Positions 1-6,147 of a stretch of DNA of 9,425 nt are shown in pieces. The stretch lies in contig JAFGSP010000019.1 in NCBI GenBank assembly GCA_016934775.1, positions 1 through 9,425 on the forward strand. Direction: 5' to 3'. Position 1 is the stretch's first letter. Each line of letters opens with the position of its first letter. This stretch comes from Candidatus Woesearchaeota archaeon. GTDB lineage: Archaea; Nanobdellota; Nanobdellia; Woesearchaeales; GW2011-AR15. A model generated the notes under the pieces. It had not been told where the DNA came from. It saw only the letters and a program-made list of their open reading frames with translations, and searched no databases. Both the position numbers and the translations under genes were made by a program.

Positions 1-1325
1 AAAAGATATCCTGCATTATGGAGATTGATCATGTTCATGTAATTCCTGTAGAAAGTCATCCTGTCAATCTTTCTCTTGTAGTATATGAGCCTGCTGTCCG
101 GGACATCACTTATATTGACAAGCGGTTTATCTTCAGCATAGAAGTGATAATCCTCTGACTCATAAAAATCAGGATTCAGCCTGTTGGTTCTTATTGCCCA
201 GTCATAGTTGCTTGTCCTTGGAAAAGGCGTATTAAATGATGTCAATGTAAAAGTAGGTCTGATAATCTTTAGCAAACCCATGGTGTCCTCAATATCCCTA
301 ACTGTCTCTGTCGGATGGCCAAGCATGATAGTTGCAAAAGTCCTGATGCCGTGTTTCCTGGTGTTTCTGAAAGCTTCAATTATCTGCTTTCTCGTGATCC
401 GCTTGCCAATCCGTTTGAGTATCCTGTCGCTTCCTGATTCAACACCGTAATCAATTTGCCTGCATCCTGACTCTGACATCCTTTTCAGGAGAGGGCTGTC
501 CACAAGGTCAACTCTTGTCTGGCATCCCCAGGGAAGGCCATATCTTTTCAGGATATCCAGGACTTTCAGGGTCCTCTTCCTATCAAGCGTAAATACCTCA
601 TCTCCAAAATAGATTCCATCCACTTTGTGTTCTCTTACAAAAAGATCTATATGCTCAGTAACTTTTTTAAGAGAATAATAATGGACGGTATGGTTCTCCA
701 AAAGAGGGATATCGCAAAAAGAGCAGGAATATGAACATCCTTTTGAAGTATATATCACTGCAACCCGGTTCAGGAACAAAGACCTAATATATCCTGGAGG
801 GATAAGATACTCATCCATATTGATAAGATGATAAGCAGGAAGCGGTATCCTGTTTATGTCTCTGACAGGGTCTGCTTCAGCAGTCCTAATGATTTTTCCG
901 GATCGGTCTTTGAAGATTATCCCATTGACATGTCTCATTGATGCATCTTTTTTCTCCAGAGTTTTTAGAAGGTCAGGCAACACAGTCTCACTTCTGCCTC
1001 TGACAACAATGTCAACGCCTATGTCAAGAGATTCCTGAACATTAAATGAAGGGTGGATTCCACCTGCCAGGATTTTTATTTTTGGATTGTACTGTTTGAT
1101 ATCACTGATAATCTTTTTCGCGGCAGCAAAGTTAGATGTCATATAGGAAACCCCGATTATGTCCGGCCTGAATCCTTTTACCACTTCAAGACTCCAGTCA
1201 TCAAACAACGGATCAAACACTCTTACCTGGTGCCCTTCCTGTTCAAGGGTTGCCCCGACCTGCAACACACCGAGAGGAACATGCACAATCTTATCAATTC
1301 TGACATTAATCAGAAGAACTTTCAT
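1..1325 (-). CDS. B12-binding-domain radical SAM enzyme A (3' end outside window)
   Basis: The minus strand is open from ATG 1325 to the window edge: 441 codons, no stop. Residues 1-145 resemble a Rossmann-like cobalamin-binding domain (start MKVLLINVR, GGIHP at 88-92, VVRGRSE at 107-113). The radical SAM core follows: C197, C201 and C204 form the CxxxCxxC motif that binds the 4Fe-4S cluster and S-adenosylmethionine. GDE is at 241-243, VESGS at 295-299 and GHPTET at 336-341. Family members make a 5'-deoxyadenosyl radical and often methylate unactivated carbon or phosphorus through methylcobalamin; the substrate cannot be told here. Oddities are GRSE where GEGE is common, GHPTET for GLPGET, and FPRT (368-371) for FPGT. 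No DxHxxG cobalamin-ligand motif is seen, which is usual for this class. It is transcribed away from the carbamoyltransferase gene and has its own TATA-like box. The start is supported by the promoter spacing and the family-typical N-terminus. Confidence 0.9.
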   Translation of the reverse strand, partial: MKVLLINVRIDKIVHVPLGVLQVGATLEQEGHQVRVFDPLFDDWSLEVVKGFRPDIIGVSYMTSNFAAAKKIISDIKQYNPKIKILAGGIHPSFNVQESLDIGVDIVVRGRSETVLPDLLKTLEKKDASMRHVNGIIFKDRSGKIIRTAEADPVRDINRIPLPAYHLINMDEYLIPPGYIRSLFLNRVAVIYTSKGCSYSCSFCDIPLLENHTVHYYSLKKVTEHIDLFVREHKVDGIYFGDEVFTLDRKRTLKVLDILKRYGLPWGCQTRVDLVDSPLLKRMSESGCRQIDYGVESGSDRILKRIGKRITRKQIIEAFRNTRKHGIRTFATIMLGHPTETVRDIEDTMGLLKIIRPTFTLTSFNTPFPRTSNYDWAIRTNRLNPDFYESEDYHFYAEDKPLVNISDVPDSRLIYYKRKIDRMTFYRNYMNMINLHNAGYL

Positions 1326-1347
1326 GTGGTTCCAGAAATACTTTGAT

Positions 1348-1357
1348 TTTATAAAAA
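1348..1357 (-). promoter_or_regulatory. Archaeal TATA-like box for radical SAM A
   Basis: The minus strand reads TTTTTATAAA, centred about 27 bases before ATG 1325. No Shine-Dalgarno-like sequence sits before the start, so a leaderless transcript is likely. The box lies in the 131-base divergent region shared with the carbamoyltransferase gene. Confidence 0.6.
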
Positions 1358-1425
1358 CCTTTGGTTTTGAATAAGAGTATAATTGGGTCACTTAATACTA
1401 TGCAGGCAGGTGCCGGCCAATAATC

Positions 1426-1435
1426 TTTAAATATA
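1426..1435 (+). promoter_or_regulatory. Archaeal TATA-like box for the carbamoyltransferase
   Basis: TTTAAATATA is close to the archaeal TATA consensus and is centred about 26 bases before ATG 1457. The 21 bases between box and start hold no Shine-Dalgarno-like motif, so transcription probably starts at or beside the ATG. A GC-rich patch at 1401-1418, containing GGCA-GG-TGCC, lies just upstream of the box. Confidence 0.7.
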
Positions 1436-1456
1436 TATCTCAAAACATAATAAAAT

Positions 1457-3118
1457 ATGTATGTTGGCTTTTGCGACAATCATGATTCAGGAGTCGCTGT
1501 CTATGATGAAAACAGGATCAGGTTTGCTGTAAATGAAGAGCGCCTAGACCGGAAAAAACTGACTTCCTCCTTCCCGAAGAAGTCTCTCGACCTCATAAAA
1601 AAACAGGCAGAACTCCCTGAAGGCCAGACTCTGTTTGCAGCATCTGGGTTTGTCCCTGTCTTTGGGGCAAGGCTGGTCAGGGATATTTTTGGAGAAAATC
1701 AACTGAAGAAATCACATTACAGCCCTCTTTATAATATGAACATGATCTACCAGTCCTGCATAAAAACAGCAGGCCTGGATTTTGTTGAGAGAATATTGAA
1801 CAAGGCATATCTCAGATCAAAAACAAAAAAAGACATTTCTCAGGTTGAACACCATCTGTGCCATGCCGCCTCTGCCTACTATACCTCAGGCATGAAAAGA
1901 TCTTTGATCATAACAATGGATGGAATAGGAGATGGCCTGTCACTTACGGTCAACATAGGCCATGAAAAAAAGATATCCCGTATTTATTCTGAATCAGGAT
2001 TCTCAGGTATAAGCAGCTATTATTCAAGATGGACTGAATATCTGGGATTCAAGCCGAACCTACATGAGGGAAAAATTGTTGGATTAGCTGCTTATGGAAC
2101 ACCAAGAAAAAATCTGCTAAAAATCATGAAATATCTTCTATATTTTGACAACGGAAAATTCAACAAAATCAATTATTTTTGTCTTCCAACTTCTCCTTCA
2201 AAAAAATACCCAGCTCTAAAAAAATATTCTAAAGAGGATATCGCTGCTTCAGTCCAGAAAAACTTCGAAGAGCAGATAACAAGATTTGTTGAGCACTGGA
2301 TGGAAAAGACCAAGATATATGATGTATCTCTAGCAGGAGGAGTTTTCGCAAACGTAAAACTTAACCAAAGGATCCATGAGATAAAAAGTCTCAATTCAAT
2401 ATATATCTTTCCGAACATGGGCGACGGAGGGCTGGCTCTTGGAGCGATCCTGGCACAGCTGAAACCGAATCCCTTTATTCTTGAGAACACATATCTGGGC
2501 CCTGAATATTCCTCTGATGAGATAGAAGAATGCCTCCGAAAACATAGATTGAATTATTCAAAAGAAAAAAATATAGAAAAAAAGATTGCGGAACTAATTT
2601 CGAAAGGCAATATTGTAGGGAGATTTGCAGGAAGGATGGAATACGGTCCAAGAGCTCTTGGAAACAGGTCAATACTGTTCAGGCCTGATAAGCCGGAACT
2701 CTGCAGGAAACTCAACCAGAACCTGAAGCGGACAGAATTCATGCCTTTTGCCCCAACAATACTGAGGAAACATGCCGATAGGTGTCTGGAGAATGTGAAA
2801 GGCGCTGAAAATACTTCAAGATTCATGAACATCTCGTTTGACTGCACAACATGGATGAAAAAGAATTGTCCGGCTGCGGTTCATGTTGATGGTACATCAA
2901 GGCCCCAGTTATTGGACGAGACTGACAATCCAAGTTATTATAATATAATAACTGAATTTATGAACCTAAGTAATCTGCCGTGCGTGATAAACACAAGCTT
3001 CAATATGCATGGTGAGCCGATTGTGTGTTCCCCTGAAGATGCTGTACAGACTTTTATAAAAGCAAAGCTGGACTATCTTGCAATAGGGGATTTTCTGGTT
3101 AGGGAAGCTAGTTCTTGA
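1457..3118 (+). CDS. NodU/CmcH/TobZ-family O-carbamoyltransferase
   Basis: This 553-residue protein has the usual length and motifs of the family, which moves a carbamoyl group from carbamoyl phosphate, through carbamoyl-AMP, to a hydroxyl of a sugar or other small molecule. The Kae1-like N-terminal domain shows NHDSG at 8-12, EER at 27-29, EHHLCH at 131-136 (the probable metal-binding HxxxH is H132/H136), MDGIGDG at 154-160, EGKIVGLAAYG at 204-214, AGGVFANVKLN at 293-303 and GDGGLALGA at 322-330. The C-terminal part shows EYGPRALGNRS at 395-405, MPFAPTIL at 429-436, DGTSRPQ at 478-484 and NTSFNMHGEPIV at 512-523. All major blocks are present, so it should be active. It is cytosolic, with no signal peptide. 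HypF and Kae1 are unlikely: there is no acylphosphatase or zinc-finger region, and the C-terminal blocks are specific to carbamoyltransferases. The acceptor is unknown; the neighbouring glycosyltransferases suggest a sugar. Its 3' end overlaps the convergent radical SAM B gene by 11 bases. Confidence 0.95.
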   Translation: MYVGFCDNHDSGVAVYDENRIRFAVNEERLDRKKLTSSFPKKSLDLIKKQAELPEGQTLFAASGFVPVFGARLVRDIFGENQLKKSHYSPLYNMNMIYQSCIKTAGLDFVERILNKAYLRSKTKKDISQVEHHLCHAASAYYTSGMKRSLIITMDGIGDGLSLTVNIGHEKKISRIYSESGFSGISSYYSRWTEYLGFKPNLHEGKIVGLAAYGTPRKNLLKIMKYLLYFDNGKFNKINYFCLPTSPSKKYPALKKYSKEDIAASVQKNFEEQITRFVEHWMEKTKIYDVSLAGGVFANVKLNQRIHEIKSLNSIYIFPNMGDGGLALGAILAQLKPNPFILENTYLGPEYSSDEIEECLRKHRLNYSKEKNIEKKIAELISKGNIVGRFAGRMEYGPRALGNRSILFRPDKPELCRKLNQNLKRTEFMPFAPTILRKHADRCLENVKGAENTSRFMNISFDCTTWMKKNCPAAVHVDGTSRPQLLDETDNPSYYNIITEFMNLSNLPCVINTSFNMHGEPIVCSPEDAVQTFIKAKLDYLAIGDFLVREASS

Positions 3119-4535
3119 ACAGCATCGAAAAGCCTATCCTTGCATAGTCATAGAGATCTCTTGGAGATTTCATCTCCAGAAACTTCCTAAGGATTATCTT
3201 AGGCCTCAGATAGAACTCTTTCATTGCTTTTTTCTGCGCACGCAAAATTTCCTCAGCGCTCAGGGCGCTGTTTCTCATGACTGAGTAATTCCCGCTCTGG
3301 TCATAATGGTCATAATCCTCATCAATGATCCAGTTGTTTTTCCTGGCAATGGCCTGCAGCTCTGTTCCGGGATGGGGTGTGGCGATGTGGAAGTTGACAT
3401 AATCCGGATCGAGCTCTTTTGCCAGCAGGATTGTCTTCCTGATAGTCTTCTTTGTCTCACCAGGCAGACCTATCACAAAATAGGCAAAGGTTTTCATGCC
3501 TGCTTTTTTTGTCAACCTGACTGTGGGTCCGGCTTTGTTCAGATCAACATTCTTCTTTGCAAAGTCAAGGATTTCCTGGCTGCCAGATTCAATCCCGAAA
3601 GAGACCAGGAAACATCCTGCTCTTTTCATCCTTACAGCCATCTCTTTATCAATCGTATCTATCCTGCTGTTGCACATCCACCTGACATCCAACCGTTCTT
3701 TGATGATCCTGTCACACAGGCCAAGGACCCATTTTCTGTTAAGCGTAAAAGTATCTGCCATGAAAGCTATATTCCTGATGCCGTATTTTTCTCTGATCTC
3801 TTTCATCTCCCTGAAGACACTATCCTCAGTTCTCTGCCTGAATCTCTTGCCCCAGGGATAGCCCACCCTGCAGTATATGCATTGGTAAGGGCATCCTCTT
3901 GAAGAAACAAGAGTCGCAAATGCATTGTTATTCGTGAGCACCATCCTGTACTTATGATTTGGCAGCAGATGCCTGGCAGGAAACGGCAGATCATCAAGGT
4001 TTTTTGATAACGGTCTCAAAGGATTGAGTATTATCCTGCCATCTTTCTTATATCCCAGACCTGATATGCTTTTCCAATCAACATGCTTACTAAGGGCATC
4101 CAGCAGCGCTTCAAGAGTAAGTTCTGGTTCATTGATAATAACAAAATCAGCCTCTGATTCCTGCAAAGATTCCCTTACTGTGTTTGCCGTATGGGTCCCT
4201 ACAAACCCAAAGACAGTATTCCCGGACTCATTCCTGAGAGCACTCAACACGTTTGAATCATTATTGAAAGTCGGCGTGGTCGTATGGACAATCACAATAT
4301 CCGGACTGAACTCCTTCACTCGTTCCATTGTCTCCTTCAATCCGATCTCTTCTGCGATAGAATCAATTATCATGACATGATTCTTTTTGTCTCTTTCAGC
4401 TATTGCTGCAAGATATGCCAACCCTGTCTGAGGCCAGAATTGGTTGCCGGTTGCCGTGCTTCCGCATCTGCCGATCTCTTTCATAAATATATTATTGTTC
4501 TTCAGATACGGCGGATTCAGGAGAAGGATTTTCAT
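3108..4535 (-). CDS. B12-binding-domain radical SAM enzyme B
   Basis: A complete protein of 475 residues, the usual size for B12-binding radical SAM proteins. The N-terminal cobalamin-binding-like domain spans about 1-155: start MKILLLNPPY, the RCG/WPQTGLAYLAA segment at 23-44, a VGTHT turn at 112-116 and NEPE at 135-138. The linker carries DDLPFPARHLLP at 181-192, typical just before the core. The radical SAM core has C215, C219 and C222 (CxxxCxxC), NSRID at 289-293, GIESGS at 314-319, GLPGET at 356-361 and PHPGTEL at 387-393. The C-terminal tail (about 425-475) is basic and helical, with FYLRPKIILRKFL at 441-453, a pattern common in relatives from polysaccharide or lipid-modifying loci. The likely role is radical methylation or another radical change on an unactivated carbon; the substrate is unknown. 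The start is supported by a TATA-like box about 27 bases upstream and by the family-typical N-terminus. It is transcribed opposite to its neighbours, so it is controlled separately. Confidence 0.93.
   Translation of the reverse strand: MKILLLNPPYLKNNNIFMKEIGRCGSTATGNQFWPQTGLAYLAAIAERDKKNHVMIIDSIAEEIGLKETMERVKEFSPDIVIVHTTTPTFNNDSNVLSALRNESGNTVFGFVGTHTANTVRESLQESEADFVIINEPELTLEALLDALSKHVDWKSISGLGYKKDGRIILNPLRPLSKNLDDLPFPARHLLPNHKYRMVLTNNNAFATLVSSRGCPYQCIYCRVGYPWGKRFRQRTEDSVFREMKEIREKYGIRNIAFMADTFTLNRKWVLGLCDRIIKERLDVRWMCNSRIDTIDKEMAVRMKRAGCFLVSFGIESGSQEILDFAKKNVDLNKAGPTVRLTKKAGMKTFAYFVIGLPGETKKTIRKTILLAKELDPDYVNFHIATPHPGTELQAIARKNNWIIDEDYDHYDQSGNYSVMRNSALSAEEILRAQKKAMKEFYLRPKIILRKFLEMKSPRDLYDYARIGFSMLFKN
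3186..3203. repeat. Perfect 6-bp inverted repeat inside the radical SAM B gene
   Basis: CCTAAG and CTTAGG flank a 6-base loop. On the plus strand this lies about 70 bases past the carbamoyltransferase stop, and a run of six T residues (3228-3233) follows. It could help end the plus-strand transcript, but it is also simply part of the PKIILR coding region of the minus-strand gene. Confidence 0.25.
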
Positions 4536-4557
4536 CTACTAGCTAAAATAATATGAA

Positions 4558-4567
4558 TATTAATAAA
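4558..4567 (-). promoter_or_regulatory. TATA-like box for radical SAM B
   Basis: The minus strand reads TTTATTAATA, centred about 27 bases before ATG 4535. It is a weaker match than the other boxes, but the spacing is the same, which again suggests a leaderless mRNA. Confidence 0.5.
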
Positions 4568-4575
4568 TTTACTCA

Positions 4576-4605
4576 TTGCCTCTTTCCTGCATCCGAAACA
4601 GGCAA
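4576..4605. repeat. Inverted repeat between two divergent TATA boxes
   Basis: TTGCCT (4576-4581) and AGGCAA (4600-4605) form a perfect 6-base inverted repeat with an 18-base spacer. It lies midway between the radical SAM B and radical SAM C TATA-like boxes, where a dimeric regulator could affect both promoters. A short repeat like this can arise by chance. Confidence 0.25.
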
Positions 4606-4614
4606 GACGATTAA

Positions 4615-4624
4615 TTTAAATATA
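4615..4624 (+). promoter_or_regulatory. Archaeal TATA-like box for radical SAM C and the GT-C gene
   Basis: TTTAAATATA, identical to the carbamoyltransferase box, is centred about 25 bases before ATG 4645. No Shine-Dalgarno-like motif is present, so the transcript is probably leaderless. It would serve the two-gene unit of radical SAM C and the membrane glycosyltransferase. Confidence 0.7.
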
Positions 4625-4644
4625 TTCATATATTCGAAAACACC

Positions 4645-6138
4645 ATGGATATTTTGCTTATTTCTATGCAGATGCATACTGATGCTGTCGGCCTGAAATA
4701 TCTGCATTCTTTTCTTCTGAAGAACAAGATCAGGTCCAGCCTGCTGTTTACACCCGAGATCGGGAAGAGCCATCATAATGCAATACTTGGTTTCCTGAAA
4801 AAAACCAATCCTGGAATAGTCGGGCTTACAGTAATGGCGCATGAATTTGAGAATGCAAAAAATCTCACAAGAGCGATAAAAAAGGGCATCCCTGACATAG
4901 CTGTTGTCTGGGGAGGGATCTATCCTTCAAGCAAGCCGGAAGAATGCCTGGACTATGCAGATTATGTGTTTGTGGGAGAGGCTGAAATTTTCCTGGTGGA
5001 ATTTATTATGGCCCTGAAAAATAATAAGCCTGTCTCAGGGATCAGGAACCTGGCCTATACTGAATCAGGAAGGCTGCATATTAACGAAAAGACCGCAACA
5101 AAAAACCTTGACCTTCTTCCTTATCCGGAACATTATCCGAAAAAAAGCTTCATACTGCATAATGGCAAAATACGCAGACTTGATAAGAGACTGTTCAGGA
5201 GATACGCAAGATTCTCAGGAAAACTGCTGAGTGTGACTGCCCAGAGAGGATGTGTATTCAAGTGCTCATTCTGCTGCAATTCTTTCCTAGCTGGAACCGG
5301 AAACAGCAGAGTAAGGACCAGGAGCCCTGAAGATGTAGTTGAAGAAATAAAATGCTTTGCTGATGAATTCCCTGACCTGATCTATCTGCTGTTCCATGAT
5401 GAATGCTTTTTCACACACACTACTGATTGGCTGGAAAGATTTTCAGAACTCTACAAAAAAAAGATAAATAAAAGATTCACTGTGCAGGCCATCCCGAACA
5501 TGATCAATGAAAAAAAGATCAGGTTGCTGAAAGACGCGGGATTGTCCTGGATACTCATGGGGATCCAGTCAGGATCAGAAAGGATAAATTTTGAAGTATA
5601 TGACAGGCCTGTCACAAATCACCAGATGCTGAAAGCTTCCAGACTCATAAACAGACACAATATTGCCGCCTTGTATGATGTCATACTTGACAACCCTTAT
5701 GAGACAGAAGAAGACATCATATGTACAATAGCACTGCTCACAAAGCTTCCGAAACCTTATGTGCTGCATATTTTTTCACTGACTCTTTTCCCGGGAACAA
5801 AGCTCTATGAGAAAGCTGTCAAAGACAAGATAAAGTTTGAAGATCCTAAGAAAAAGAGATTCGAACATTACACCCTGAGATACCTGAACAGAGTTGTCAG
5901 GCTGTGCCCCCTGCTTCCGAAACAAGCAATAAAATTCCTCGTCAAGTCCCGTAATACAATTCCTGGAAAGCTGTTCATGACTATTTTGTATTATCCTGCT
6001 GTATTCATTCTTGAGCCGACAACTTGGTTCTGGGCAATTCTCATTTCTTTTGATTATAATCTCATTGACACATTTAAGATGATATTCTCGTTTGCAAAAA
6101 CCGGCTGGAATATTGTCTGGATGAAAAAACCTGCATGA
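4645..6138 (+). CDS. B12-binding-domain radical SAM enzyme C with hydrophobic tail
   Basis: A complete protein of 497 residues. The cobalamin-binding-like domain covers about 1-150: start MDILLISMQM, WGGIYPSSKPEE at 89-100 and FVGEAE at 109-114. Residues 155-163 (LDLLPYPEH) form the usual linker. The radical SAM core has C203, C207 and C210 (CxxxCxxC, followed by an extra C211), HDE at 251-253, MGIQSGSERI at 305-314, YDRPVTN at 319-325, DNPYETEED at 349-357 and LFPGTKLYE at 381-389. After the core, residues 443-469 are strongly hydrophobic (LFMTILYYPAVFIL, then WFWAILISF), and the tail to residue 490 is aromatic-rich. This suggests attachment to the membrane or a pocket for a lipid-linked substrate. 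The expected activity is radical modification of an unactivated carbon; the substrate is unknown. The stop codon lies directly against the first possible start of the downstream membrane glycosyltransferase gene, so the two are almost certainly co-transcribed. The promoter spacing supports the start. Confidence 0.93.
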   Translation: MDILLISMQMHTDAVGLKYLHSFLLKNKIRSSLLFTPEIGKSHHNAILGFLKKTNPGIVGLTVMAHEFENAKNLTRAIKKGIPDIAVVWGGIYPSSKPEECLDYADYVFVGEAEIFLVEFIMALKNNKPVSGIRNLAYTESGRLHINEKTATKNLDLLPYPEHYPKKSFILHNGKIRRLDKRLFRRYARFSGKLLSVTAQRGCVFKCSFCCNSFLAGTGNSRVRTRSPEDVVEEIKCFADEFPDLIYLLFHDECFFTHTTDWLERFSELYKKKINKRFTVQAIPNMINEKKIRLLKDAGLSWILMGIQSGSERINFEVYDRPVTNHQMLKASRLINRHNIAALYDVILDNPYETEEDIICTIALLTKLPKPYVLHIFSLTLFPGTKLYEKAVKDKIKFEDPKKKRFEHYTLRYLNRVVRLCPLLPKQAIKFLVKSRNTIPGKLFMTILYYPAVFILEPTTWFWAILISFDYNLIDTFKMIFSFAKTGWNIVWMKKPA

Positions 6139-6142
6139 GTGA
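6139..6142 (+). promoter_or_regulatory. GTGA ribosome-binding motif that decides the GT-C start
   Basis: GTGA, a core archaeal Shine-Dalgarno word, ends 5 bases before ATG 6148. The same GTG could itself be a start (6139, directly after the upstream TGA), but it would have no ribosome-binding site of its own. I therefore prefer 6148. Confidence 0.5.
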
Positions 6143-6147
6143 AGACT

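Noticed and set aside
208..1374. Several plus-strand open frames of 60 to 97 codons
   Set aside because: All but their edges are antisense to radical SAM A, which is open for 441 codons with full family motifs.
1457..3118. HypF or Kae1 (hydrogenase maturation or tRNA modification) as the identity of the carbamoyltransferase
   Set aside because: No acylphosphatase or zinc-finger region is present, and the C-terminal YGPRALGNRS, DGTSRPQ and NTSFNMHGEP blocks are those of NodU/TobZ-type enzymes.
3186..3233. Hairpin plus T6 as a firm terminator for the carbamoyltransferase
   Set aside because: The T run is 24 bases past the hairpin, archaeal termination does not need a hairpin, and the region codes for protein on the other strand. 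I kept the repeat only at low confidence.
3306..3902. 198-codon plus-strand open frame
   Set aside because: It lies wholly antisense to radical SAM B, whose motifs are unmistakable. Its product shows no recognisable motif and has scattered Cys and His residues as expected from a reverse-frame reading.
1400..4592. Shared 7-mer ATGCAGG in the two divergent promoter regions (1400-1406 plus; 4586-4592 minus)
   Set aside because: Between two gaps of about 110 to 130 bases, counting both strands, one or two shared 7-mers are expected by chance.
1..6138. Bacteriochlorophyll (BchE) or tetraether-lipid enzymes as identities for the radical SAM proteins
   Set aside because: General layout is similar, but no specific motif or neighbour of those pathways is present. 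The glycosyltransferase and carbamoyltransferase context fits glycan modification better.
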